A DNA stretch of 47,490 bases from CAZJRB01 sp964547995 (GTDB taxonomy: Bacteria; Planctomycetota; Planctomycetia; Pirellulales; Thermoguttaceae). Each line of letters begins with the position of its first letter. Position 1 is the stretch's first letter. The stretch lies in assembly GCA_964547995.1 (NCBI GenBank), contig CAZJRB010000053.1, positions 1-47,490 on the forward strand. Direction: 5' to 3'. Position numbers and translations under genes: made by a program. The notes under the pieces were generated by a model, which ran no database searches, was not told the origin of the DNA, and was given only the letters and a program-made list of their open reading frames with translations. Below are positions 9,306 through 17,624 of the stretch, in pieces.

Positions 9306-9671
9306 CGTCTCAGGTCAGCACCCCAAAGCCCACCACCCCCTCTGCGGACCGGTCTTGCGGGGTGAGTACGGTTTCTTCCGGGATTCCCCCCACCCGCATT
9401 TTCTGCCGAAAAGGTCAATTTGTGTAGAAGTGACCTTGACCCCGGTGCGCCATGTGGGTATTTAACCGCTCCCTTCCACCCGATTTTTAGACACCTAGTC
9501 GCAAAACTTGTCATTTTTTGTACTCCCGGGCATCCTTTTCAAGCCCGTGGAGTGCAAATCCACAAGCGGAACGGGAGCGTGATTAGTGGTGATCCGCGCA
9601 CGTGAATGCGGGTCTTCCCGACTCTGTCTCCCAACGAAGAAACTCCTGCGAGTCTCATAAGGAGAAACGCG
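9306..9671. other. 366-bp leader before the secretin gene, with two hairpins
   Basis: I see no gene here. There is a perfect 7-bp inverted repeat AAGGTCA/TGACCTT (9411-9417 with 9431-9437). A stronger hairpin pairs 9517-9531 with 9543-9558 (15 pairs with one bulge and one G-U, 11-base loop). Neither is followed by a T-run on the plus strand. They may be leader structure or protein-binding sites that set secretin level separately from the upstream genes. Confidence 0.5.
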
Positions 9672-12600
9672 TTGAAAAAGACTGCCTATATATTTGCCTG
9701 CTTGGCAGGCGTAGCTCTATGTTTTTCGGCAGACAGGTCCTCCGCCGGGTCGTGGGCGGCTCCGGATGTGATGCTTATTTCGGCAAGCATGACACAGGCC
9801 GGTTCCTCGGCCGGAAAGCTCCAGGTGGAGAACCCGCGTGAACAAGCGGCGGAACTGCTGCGGCGTGCCCGCGAGGCCTTGGCACAGAACGACTTGGAAG
9901 GGGCCGAAGGCCTGGTCAGGCTGGCCGAGGCAACCGGCGCGCAATTTGGCCCGCTCCACTGGGGTGACACGCCGAAGAAGGTCCGCAAGGCCATTGAGAA
10001 GCGGCGTCAAGCATCGTCCAAAGCCTTCACACTTCCAAGCAAGCTTTTCTCGCCGAAGCTTTTTGCAAAGAAGGATTCCACCCCGAAGACGGACCCCTTT
10101 GCCAAGCGGAATTCCTCCCCTCAGGCCCCCGACCTGAACGACATCCGGCTACCCGAGGGAAACGCGCCGCAACCCGGCACGATGCCGGGAATCAATCCGA
10201 ATGACATCACCCACCTGCCGCAAGTCGAGTCATTGACTCTGCCGCGACAGGTGAATCCGCCGCCCGACGCCTACCCGACCACCGGGATGAACCCCTTTTT
10301 GATCCCGCCGGGGCCGGCAGCGACGTCTCCCGGCAGAGGTCCCGCGCGCGCGGCGGCACCCTCCATGGCGGCCCGGCAGAAGGTGGCAGCATTGACACAC
10401 CAGGCCCGTGCCGCGCTGAGCGCGGGTCAATTGAACCAGGCCGAGTCGCTGGCGCAGCAAGCCAACCGGATTCAGATTCCCGATTCCGCGTTTGCGCCGG
10501 GCGAGGACTGCCCTGCCCGCGTGCTGGCGGATATCGGCATGGCGCGACGGAATTTATCGAGGGTCATCCAGGCCGGCGGCGAAGCGAGCACTACCGGAGC
10601 CCACTCCGCAATGCCCGGTCACGTTGCCTCCGCAGCGGTTTTCGATCCGATGAACGATCCCACACGAAACGTTCAAGCGAGCAGCGAAGTGCCAGGGCGG
10701 CCGCAAGGCCCGCATTCCTTGCACCTTGCCCAAAGGCCGACCCCCGCGGCCGGTCCGCCGACTCCGGCGCCCCCACGGCCCCCGGTGGCCTCGCCCGACA
10801 CGGGTTTTACCGTTCCCGGTTCTACCATTCCCGGTTTACCCACGCCCACAGTCACCGGCGCAACCACCGGCCAATCCTTGTTCCTGCAAGGCGAGGAAGC
10901 ACTGAAGAATCACGACACGGAACGGGCCTACAAGCTTTTCCGGGAAGCTGCCGCCCACATGAACGAATTGGACCCCATTACGGCCGAACGGTTGCAGACC
11001 AAGTTACAATTGATGTCGGTCCAGGGCCACAGTCAACAACCGGCCGGACCGGCCAAGTCCTCCGGCAACGCCGCCGCCGTAAAGCAGAAAACGCTCATCG
11101 CGCAATTGCTCGCCGACATTGCCCACCAGCAGGCCGAAGCCGAAGCAAAACGCCTTGCCGATCCGAAGGGCGCCATCGCGCTGTTGGAAGAGTCGCGAAA
11201 GAAGGTCGAGCAGTCGGGGCTTGATCCGCCGGCCCGGCAACGATTGCTCGGCCGGGTCGATCGAACACTCGGCGAAACACGCAAATTCATCGAACAACAT
11301 CGCCCCCTGATTGAATTGGAGGAGAGCAACAATCGCACGCGAGAAGAGATCGAACGCGTGCAGCGCGTCAAACTCGAGAAACAAGACAAGCTCGCGCTGA
11401 TGGTCGACGAGTTCAACAAGCTGATGGACGAGGAGCGTTTTCCCGAGGCCGAGCTGGTGGCCAAAAAAGCGGCGGAACTCGCCCCGGAAAGCCCGCTGGC
11501 AAAACAACTCGTTTTGAACGCAAAATTCATCCGCACGAACATAGCCAATGAGGCGTTGCGGGCGGAGAAGGGTGACGCCTTCCTGGCGACCATGAGGAGT
11601 GTGGAGACGGCCCATATACCGTTCGACGACAGCCGACCGTTCGTCTACCCGGATGCCGAGAGGTGGGAAGAGTTGACCACGACCCGGCGCCGGCTCCTCG
11701 AACGCACCCGGAACCGCTCTCCCCAGGAAATCGAGATCGAAAAAAGGCTCCAAACCCCCGTCTCACTGCAATTCGAGAATGAACCGCTCAAGAATGTGCT
11801 CGAACACCTCGGCCAGGTAACGGGTGTGAACATGCACATCGACGTTGAAGGGCTGCGCGAGGAAGGCGTCACCAGCGACAAGCCGGTGAGCATCTCCCTG
11901 GAAAATGAAATCATGCTCAAGAGCGCCTTGAACCTGATCCTCAGCCCGCTGAACCTGAGCTATGTCGTCAAAGACGAGGTGTTGAGCGTTACCAGCGAGC
12001 AGCTTCGCGACGGGGAGGTCTACACCGAGACTTACGACGTCGGTGATCTCGTAATCCCGATTCCGAACTTCGTTCCCAGCACCCGGATGGGGCTGGCCGG
12101 CGCCTACCTGAACGCCATGGGGGCGACGGGCTTCGGCGGCGCCGGGCCCTGGGGCGGCACGGCCTCCAGCCCCATGGCCGTCATGGCCAGCAACGAAGGC
12201 GCCAAAAGCAACGCCATGGTCAACCCGGCAGTGCTGGCACAGATGTCCCAAGCCGGCGTTCCCTCCGGCAACACGATGCCCTTGGGGCTCGGACCCGGCT
12301 CGCTCGGCGGCGGCACCGGCGCCGATTTCGACAGCCTTACCGACTTGATCACCTCGACGATTCAACCCACCACGTGGGATGCCGTCGGCGGTCCCGGCTC
12401 GATCGCCGGCTTCGAGACGAACCTCAGCCTGGTCGTCAGCCAGACGCAGGAAGTCCATGAAGAAATCGTCGACCTGTTGGAACAATTGCGCCGCCTCCAG
12501 GACCTCCAGGTAACCATCGAAGTCCGCTTCATCACGCTCAACGACAACTTCTTCGAGCGGGTCGGCGTCGACTTCGATTTCCAGATCGAAAACAACATCG

Positions 12601-13529
12601 ACCGTCCCTACATGGTCTGGGGACGCCCCCTGCCCGACGGCACGCGTGACACGGCCCGCGACCACACCAAAAGCGAGCCGAGTGTGAAAGCCGGCATGGA
12701 CGCCCCCGGCGTCTTTTCGGCGGACCTCGATATCCCGTTCCAACAGAACAGTTTCGGGCTGGCCGTGCCCCAGTTTGGCGGGTTCGACGCGACGGCGGGC
12801 GCCCAACTCGGCTTCGCTATCCTCAGCGACATCGAGGCATACTTCTTCATCAATGCCGCTCAAGGCGACCGGCGAAGTAACGTTATGCAGGCACCCAAGG
12901 TCACGCTATTCAACGGGCAGCGGGCGTATGTCTCTGACACGTCGCAGAGCCCGTTCGTCATCAGCGTCATTCCGATCGTCGGCGATTTCGCCGCCGCCCA
13001 ACAGCCCGTAATCGTGGTCCTGACCGAGGGAACCTTTATGACCGTCCAGGCGGTCGTCTCCCACGACAAGCGATTCGTCCGCCTGACCGTCGTGCCCTTC
13101 TTCAGCCAGATCGAGGAAGTCAATACCTTCCAGTTCGAGGGTGCGCAAACCACCACGACAAACACCACACGGGAAGGTCTTATCCCGGGAGAGGAAGGCG
13201 AAGGCGACAGGTTTAACAACAACCAAGACGAAACGATTACCCAATCGTCAGGCACGACCGTTCAGTTGCCGACGTTCTCGTTCGTAACCGTTACCACAAC
13301 GGTAAGCGTACCCGACGGCGGCACGGTCCTGCTGGGTGGCATCAAGCGGCTCAGCGAAGGTCGCAACGAGTTCGGCGTGCCGATCCTCAACAAGATTCCG
13401 TACGTCAACCGGCTGTTCAAGAACGTCGGTATCGGGCGCGAAGCCCAGAGCCTCATGATGATGGTCACACCACGTATCATCATTCAGGAAGAGGAAGAAG
13501 AAAAATTAGGAATCGCCACCTCCCCATAA
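9672..13529 (+). CDS. pilQ: Secretin (PilQ/GspD family outer-membrane channel)
   Basis: A 1285-residue exported protein, roughly twice the usual secretin length. A TTG start at 9672 is chosen because AAGGAG lies 7 bases upstream and it gives a clean signal peptide (MKKTAYIFACLAGVALCFS, then SSA). Three TPR-like helical hairpins lie near residues 56, 237 and 402, separated by Pro-rich linkers. A coiled, Lys/Glu-rich region follows. An N0/STN-like domain starts near 694 (SLQFENEPLKNVLEHLG). The C-terminal secretin domain has the family signature VPDGGTVLLGG near 1213, then GVPILNKIPYVNRLFKN and MMMVTPRIII. It forms the outer-membrane ring of a type IV pilus or type II secretion-like machine. 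Residues around 152-161 carry APDLNDIRLP, shared with the C-terminus of the preceding protein. Confidence 0.93.
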   Translation: MKKTAYIFACLAGVALCFSADRSSAGSWAAPDVMLISASMTQAGSSAGKLQVENPREQAAELLRRAREALAQNDLEGAEGLVRLAEATGAQFGPLHWGDTPKKVRKAIEKRRQASSKAFTLPSKLFSPKLFAKKDSTPKTDPFAKRNSSPQAPDLNDIRLPEGNAPQPGTMPGINPNDITHLPQVESLTLPRQVNPPPDAYPTTGMNPFLIPPGPAATSPGRGPARAAAPSMAARQKVAALTHQARAALSAGQLNQAESLAQQANRIQIPDSAFAPGEDCPARVLADIGMARRNLSRVIQAGGEASTTGAHSAMPGHVASAAVFDPMNDPTRNVQASSEVPGRPQGPHSLHLAQRPTPAAGPPTPAPPRPPVASPDTGFTVPGSTIPGLPTPTVTGATTGQSLFLQGEEALKNHDTERAYKLFREAAAHMNELDPITAERLQTKLQLMSVQGHSQQPAGPAKSSGNAAAVKQKTLIAQLLADIAHQQAEAEAKRLADPKGAIALLEESRKKVEQSGLDPPARQRLLGRVDRTLGETRKFIEQHRPLIELEESNNRTREEIERVQRVKLEKQDKLALMVDEFNKLMDEERFPEAELVAKKAAELAPESPLAKQLVLNAKFIRTNIANEALRAEKGDAFLATMRSVETAHIPFDDSRPFVYPDAERWEELTTTRRRLLERTRNRSPQEIEIEKRLQTPVSLQFENEPLKNVLEHLGQVTGVNMHIDVEGLREEGVTSDKPVSISLENEIMLKSALNLILSPLNLSYVVKDEVLSVTSEQLRDGEVYTETYDVGDLVIPIPNFVPSTRMGLAGAYLNAMGATGFGGAGPWGGTASSPMAVMASNEGAKSNAMVNPAVLAQMSQAGVPSGNTMPLGLGPGSLGGGTGADFDSLTDLITSTIQPTTWDAVGGPGSIAGFETNLSLVVSQTQEVHEEIVDLLEQLRRLQDLQVTIEVRFITLNDNFFERVGVDFDFQIENNIDRPYMVWGRPLPDGTRDTARDHTKSEPSVKAGMDAPGVFSADLDIPFQQNSFGLAVPQFGGFDATAGAQLGFAILSDIEAYFFINAAQGDRRSNVMQAPKVTLFNGQRAYVSDTSQSPFVISVIPIVGDFAAAQQPVIVVLTEGTFMTVQAVVSHDKRFVRLTVVPFFSQIEEVNTFQFEGAQTTTTNTTREGLIPGEEGEGDRFNNNQDETITQSSGTTVQLPTFSFVTVTTTVSVPDGGTVLLGGIKRLSEGRNEFGVPILNKIPYVNRLFKNVGIGREAQSLMMMVTPRIIIQEEEEEKLGIATSP

Positions 13530-13588
13530 TCTCCTCCCTCGCAACCCCTCCTGCACCTTCCCTTGGTGCAAAAACTACCCCTCCCTGG

Positions 13589-13628
13589 ACCGTCGCCGAC
13601 TTGCCCCCCGAGTCGGCGATGGTTTTTT
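13589..13628 (+). terminator. Intrinsic terminator of the pilus-like operon
   Basis: ACCGTCGCCGACT (13589-13601) pairs with AGTCGGCGATGGT (13611-13623): 13 pairs with one G-U and a 9-base loop, followed by six T. It lies 60 bases after the secretin stop. Confidence 0.92.
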
Positions 13629-13842
13629 CTTGGGGGAGGCCGTTTAGCCCGGATTATTCATGAACTCGTAGAGGGTGGGACAAGGAAACGGCTCGTTGGT
13701 GGGCCGGCGCGTGCGATCTATTGTTCCGCGACGTTGGCACGTTGATTTAACTAGCCGCCGTCTGAAATTGACTCGGGATGAATCACGACGCAGAAATACC
13801 ATAGGCGGACATACCACGTTTGCGTTCCGTCTCTCTCGAACG

Positions 13843-13876
13843 TCCGGACGCTGAACTTCTTTGCGTCCGGATTTTT
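13843..13876 (+). terminator. Second terminator-like hairpin in a gene-free gap
   Basis: TCCGGACGC (13843-13851) pairs perfectly with GCGTCCGGA (13863-13871), with an 11-base loop and then TTTTT. It lies in the gap 13629-14088, where I find no convincing protein gene. It could end an unannotated short transcript or be a remnant of a lost gene. Confidence 0.5.
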
Positions 13877-14088
13877 GAAGATTCTCGTCCTTATCATTGT
13901 GTTCCCCCCTGCAACTGAAGTGTGTTTGGCGGCAACTACTTACGGTATGGCAGGTTCGGGCGGAATTGCGACAAGGCCGTAAGGGCGACACGGGCCAATG
14001 CCCGGAAGCCGCCGCCCGTTCAGAAGCGGAAACGGCACCAACACGAGGCCGTGGGTGTGGCGGCGGAGGAGAGAAACCTTAAGGAAAA

Positions 14089-14162
14089 TGGGCGGCACCC
14101 GACTCGAACGGGTGACCTCCACGGTGTGAGCATGGCGCTCTAACCAACTGAGCTAGCCGCCC
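14089..14162 (-). tRNA. tRNA-Val (CAC)
   Basis: On the minus strand: acceptor GGGCGGC/GCCGCCC, D-arm GCTC/GAGC, anticodon stem CCATG/CGTGG with loop CTCACAC (anticodon CAC, Val codon GTG), T-arm ACCCG/CGGGT with loop TTCGAGT, discriminator A at 14089. No CCA is encoded. It lies 36 bases downstream of the second tatA-like gene on the same strand. Confidence 0.96.
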
Positions 14163-14198
14163 AAAACAGGTCAACAAACGACAAACGCCGCCCAAGTA

Positions 14199-14504
14199 TC
14201 AACCTTCCGCCTCTTCGGGCTTGGGTTCGCTCTCGGGCGGCTCGAACTTCGGTGCGGTGGCCTCGTCGCGATCGTCCTCAGCATCGTCCGCGTGCTCGTG
14301 TGAAATCTCGCCGCCGGTTGAACTCGTGGCCGCTTCGATCTCGCTCTCGATGTCCCCGACACCTTTCTTGAACTCCATCAGCCCTTTTCCGAGCGACCGT
14401 CCCACCTCGGGCAAACGCTTGCCGAACAACAAGACGGCGATCGCCAGAATGAAGATCATTTCGGCCGGGCCCGGCATCCCTATGAACGCAAGAGCAACAC
14501 ACAT
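14199..14504 (-). CDS. TatA/B-like twin-arginine translocase subunit, second copy
   Basis: A 101-residue protein: a short N-terminal membrane helix (MPGPAEMIFILAIAVLLFG), the FGKRLPEVGRSLGKGL amphipathic hinge and helix, then an acidic tail. This is the TatA/TatB plan; the long Glu/Asp-rich tail is longer than in the first copy and leaves a TatB-like role possible. The ATG at 14504 follows AAAAGG by 8 bases. It lies 61 bases after the first copy and is probably in one transcript with it. TatC is not in the window. Confidence 0.88.
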   Translation of the reverse strand: MCVALAFIGMPGPAEMIFILAIAVLLFGKRLPEVGRSLGKGLMEFKKGVGDIESEIEAATSSTGGEISHEHADDAEDDRDEATAPKFEPPESEPKPEEAEG

Positions 14505-14565
14505 CAGAGTAACCTTTTTGACAGCACGAACACCTTCCCCGGCCAATCTGCTTTCCGGCAGGCTC

Positions 14566-14796
14566 CTATTCTTCTTTATTCCCCGAATTTTTAGTCCCCG
14601 AATCTTCGACCTGGCCGGCTTTCTCCACCTCGTCCTCGATGCCTCGCACTCCCTTCTTGAACTCGACAATTCCTTTACCGAGCGAGCCCATCACGCTCGG
14701 CAACCGTTTGCCGAACAGCAGCAGCACAACCAGTGCAACCAACAGCAACTCGAACGGCCCGGGCGTGCCCAGAAAGAAAGCGAACAGGCAAGTCAT
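14566..14796 (-). CDS. tatA: TatA-like twin-arginine translocase subunit, first copy
   Basis: A 76-residue protein with a membrane helix (GTPGPFELLLVALVVLLLFG), the FGKRLP hinge, an amphipathic helix (SLGKGIVEFKKGVRGIEDEV) and a short polar tail, typical in length and order for TatA/TatE. Tat subunits form the pore that exports folded proteins. The ATG at 14796 has GAGGAT six bases upstream. A good promoter lies about 55 bases upstream. Two adjacent TatA-type genes could give a TatA/TatB division of labour. Confidence 0.92.
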   Translation of the reverse strand: MTCLFAFFLGTPGPFELLLVALVVLLLFGKRLPSVMGSLGKGIVEFKKGVRGIEDEVEKAGQVEDSGTKNSGNKEE

Positions 14797-14850
14797 CTCG
14801 AAATCCTCACGGAGATTTGTGGATAGGCAAGGGAGGTAACTCTACTATCA

Positions 14851-14878
14851 ATTCTACTGGCACCCGCTGGCATGTCAA
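14851..14878 (-). promoter_or_regulatory. Promoter of the tatA pair
   Basis: On the minus strand, TTGACA (14878-14873), a 16-base spacer, then TAGAAT (14856-14851), five of six matches to the -10 consensus. The leader to the first tatA start would be about 45-50 bases. Confidence 0.65.
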
Positions 14879-14973
14879 ATACTCGTAATCGGACCAAGGT
14901 GCATAGAGCGGCACGTAGAGTGGCGAACCTCACGAGGTTTTCGCACGACTTATGCCTCCACAGAGGGGGCAAG

Positions 14974-17094
14974 CTACTCCGCCCGATCCTTGTCCGGGGC
15001 GGCCTCCACGTACATCGGCAGGAATCGGTAGTAGACCTCCAGGCACAGGGCAGCCAGCGACGTGCTGTAGACCCGTCCACCATAACCGCCCCAAACGGTA
15101 TTCGGGTCCCAACTCCCGGCCAGGGAACCGCTTTTTCGCTGGGTCTCGACCAGCGTTTTCCGCAGGGCATCATTCCATTGCTGCCAGTGAACGCCCCCAA
15201 GTTGATACATCCCCAACGTGGCATAATACCAGTAGTAGAGGTTGGGTTCTTCGGTGCTGGGGAGTTCGCCCAACAGATAGTCGCCCGCCTCGTTCGAGGC
15301 GGGATGTCGGCGCGGCATTCCCAAAAACTGCCAGCAAACCAGCGCCTCTGCGGTCATGGGCCGGCTCACTCCTTCGCCGGGACGATACGAGGCCAGGCCG
15401 CCGTGCTCCCCGCCCGATGCCGACCGCAGATAGCGAATCAGCCCATTCCGGGTCTCAACGGGGATTCGGAGCCCGGCCAACTCGGCACTCTTCAGGGCCA
15501 TCAACTGCCAACCGGCCTGGCTGGTATCACCCGGGTCTCCAGGCTTGTATCGCCATCCCCCGTCAGACTTGCTTTGCGCTGCCAGCGTGTAGTTGACAGC
15601 CGAACGGACCGGCTTACGTAACCGGTAGTCGCCCGTCATGCCATAAGCCTCACTGAGGGCAAAAGCAGCCATGGAGTGGCAATACATTTTTGCATATGGT
15701 GTGGCCCGGCCGCCCAGATTTCCGTCGCGGGCCTGCGAACGGAGCAGGTATTCCAACCCGCGGCGGACGTTTTCGCGATAAGCTCCCTCTCGATGGGTAT
15801 GGCCCGAGGCAAGCATCGTCAGCAGTGCCAGTGCAGTGATTCCCGTGTCGGCTTCGATTCCGGCCTGGTACCGGTTTCGGCCGGCGACGACCAACTCGCG
15901 GCCGGCCCCATACTCGCTGGCATCCCAGCGACCGTCCCGCCGCTGGTTTCCCGCCAACCACTTCAGAGCCGCTTTGACGGCTTCTTCGGTCTCCGGGGTC
16001 GCACCGCGCCGTTCGGCCAGGCGTGAACGGTCGGGCGCCACTCGAAGCCGGTAAATCTGCGGCATCGATTGTGTAGTTTCGCGGCGACGCGAGGCGGGTG
16101 GAGTCACCACGGTGGCCTCCCGCGACATCGTCTCGACCTCCATCTCACCGCCCTGCCGCCGGTCCAGCGCCACCAACGTCGACCGGTCTCTCGGCGAGCG
16201 AGTCGGATTCGAATCGTCTTTGCCGGGCTTCGGGGATCCGGTCAACGCGGGATGGGCTTCGAGTTCCTGCGCGATCGGCTCGGCCGGCCGCGACCTTGCC
16301 GGCTGCAGAAGTTCATCGGTCATCCCGGCCAGCGAAGTCGCCGGATCGGCCGTCGTGGCAGGTGTGGCCAATTGGGGAAGCGGGACGGGCTGTTCGAGCA
16401 AGGCCGTGGGGACGCCCGCAACGGCGGCTCGCTGCGGTATCGGCTGGGGCAGGGCCACTACTGCTTGCCGCTCTTGCACCTGCTGCGCCGGTATCGCAAG
16501 CGGCTGGGCGTCACGGCGTTGGGCCGGCGGGACGTCGATCTTTTGCAGTGCGTCGGCGGGCGATGTGCGGCCCACCGCACCCTCGACCGGTCCCGGTGCC
16601 GGCTCGGGCCGCTCGGCGGTGTTCACCATCAAATGATCCAGGGAAGGGTCCCCCGGAAGTTCCACCAGCAACGACTGGACCTCGCGTTGCGGCTCGGGAG
16701 GCGGTTCCGACTGCTGGCGATCCGGTTCCACAGGGTCGGGCTGAGGCACCTCGTCGTGAACGAGCTGTTCCCACGGCTTCTCGTCAGAAACGGGATCGTC
16801 GGCTCCGACCGCCTCCTTCTCGCTACTCTCGATAAACGCAACGTGCAACACCGGCTCCTCGACCAGCGGGCTGCCCGACACGACTTGCACCGTCGTTGCG
16901 TAGCCGACAAACAAGAGGTGGGCAAGGATGGAAAGGACGACACATTTGCGCAGCGGCCGTGACTGTCCCCAGCGGGTCCGCATCAGGATCAGCAGGATAA
17001 CCGTCAAGACGGCCAGCCCGGCCCAGAGCAGCGCCACGACCGGCTCGAGGTTGACGAGGAATTCCGCCAGTCGATGAAATAGGGAATCGATCAT
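14974..17094 (-). CDS. TonB-like membrane protein with C-terminal alpha/alpha-toroid (prenyltransferase/squalene-cyclase repeat) domain
   Basis: A 706-residue protein. Two membrane helices lie near 18-38 and 51-70. The second carries S55-x3-H59 (LSILAH), matching the spacing of the SxxxH motif by which TonB engages ExbB/ExbD. A Pro/Glu/Gln-rich stretch of about 250 residues follows, like the periplasm-spanning part of TonB. There is no TonB C-terminal domain; residues from about 368 to the end form repeats of the squalene-cyclase/prenyltransferase type (LKWLAGNQRRDGRW, LEYLLRSQARDGNLGG, LAAQSKSDGGWRY). The DxDD motif of hopene cyclases is not apparent, so the toroid may bind rather than catalyse. 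It starts 12 bases after exbD, so it is very likely the partner driven by this ExbBD motor. Confidence 0.82.
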   Translation of the reverse strand: MIDSLFHRLAEFLVNLEPVVALLWAGLAVLTVILLILMRTRWGQSRPLRKCVVLSILAHLLFVGYATTVQVVSGSPLVEEPVLHVAFIESSEKEAVGADDPVSDEKPWEQLVHDEVPQPDPVEPDRQQSEPPPEPQREVQSLLVELPGDPSLDHLMVNTAERPEPAPGPVEGAVGRTSPADALQKIDVPPAQRRDAQPLAIPAQQVQERQAVVALPQPIPQRAAVAGVPTALLEQPVPLPQLATPATTADPATSLAGMTDELLQPARSRPAEPIAQELEAHPALTGSPKPGKDDSNPTRSPRDRSTLVALDRRQGGEMEVETMSREATVVTPPASRRRETTQSMPQIYRLRVAPDRSRLAERRGATPETEEAVKAALKWLAGNQRRDGRWDASEYGAGRELVVAGRNRYQAGIEADTGITALALLTMLASGHTHREGAYRENVRRGLEYLLRSQARDGNLGGRATPYAKMYCHSMAAFALSEAYGMTGDYRLRKPVRSAVNYTLAAQSKSDGGWRYKPGDPGDTSQAGWQLMALKSAELAGLRIPVETRNGLIRYLRSASGGEHGGLASYRPGEGVSRPMTAEALVCWQFLGMPRRHPASNEAGDYLLGELPSTEEPNLYYWYYATLGMYQLGGVHWQQWNDALRKTLVETQRKSGSLAGSWDPNTVWGGYGGRVYSTSLAALCLEVYYRFLPMYVEAAPDKDRAE

Positions 17095-17106
17095 GGCCTG
17101 TTTCTG

Positions 17107-17529
17107 CTATTCCTTCCGCGGCGCCAACTTCACGGAAATACCCAAGTCTCGGATGCCGGCCTGCTTGCAGGCGTTCAGCACCGAGGCGACCCGTTGAAAC
17201 TCACCGCGGGCGTCGCCGCGGACCAAGACTCCCAGGTCTTCATACTGCACTCGGGCGGCGGCCAACTGCGAGGTAAGCTCGCCGAGATCTTTCACCGGCT
17301 CCTTGTCCAGAGTAATCGTTCCGTCCCGGTAGACATTGATGACTCGTCGATCGGGGGCGGCGGTCAGGGCACCGCGGTCGGCGACTTCCGGCACGCGGAG
17401 ACCGATCCTCCGTTCCAGCTCGGTGAACTTCGTACCCACCATGAAGAAGATAATCAGCAAGAACACGACATCGATCATCGGTGTCAGGTTCAAGACCGGC
17501 TGTTCATCGAGATGGGTTTTCAACGGCAT
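17107..17529 (-). CDS. exbD: ExbD/TolR-family proton-channel subunit
   Basis: A 140-residue protein with a short cytoplasmic start, one membrane helix and a periplasmic domain, the normal ExbD size and plan. The helix begins LNLTPMIDVVFLLIIFFMV, with Asp20 at the position of the essential proton-carrying Asp25 of E. coli ExbD. With ExbB it uses the proton gradient to move a TonB-like partner, here probably the adjacent toroid protein. Confidence 0.94.
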   Translation of the reverse strand: MPLKTHLDEQPVLNLTPMIDVVFLLIIFFMVGTKFTELERRIGLRVPEVADRGALTAAPDRRVINVYRDGTITLDKEPVKDLGELTSQLAAARVQYEDLGVLVRGDARGEFQRVASVLNACKQAGIRDLGISVKLAPRKE

Positions 17530-17593
17530 GGAACGATCCGGGGTTGAGGTCTAAATTGTCTGCATGAATTGTACTACATCCGCACGGAGTTTC

Positions 17594-17621
17594 TTCCCTC
17601 TTCCCTCTTCCCTCTTCCCTC
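17594..17621. repeat. Four exact 7-bp tandem repeats just past the exbB stop
   Basis: TTCCCTC is repeated four times (17594-17621), 3 bases beyond the exbB stop codon; on the coding strand it reads GAGGGAA. It lies in the 95-bp gap between exbB and exbD. Confidence 0.93.
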
Positions 17622-17624
17622 TAC

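Noticed and set aside
9517..9558. The hairpin before the secretin gene as a tRNA-like T-arm or decayed tRNA.
   Set aside because: The loop is 11 bases and no acceptor or anticodon arm can be drawn.
13644..13991. A 115-codon minus-strand frame in the gap after the secretin.
   Set aside because: No recognisable motif, Arg/Cys-rich shadow-like composition, and it runs across a terminator-like hairpin.
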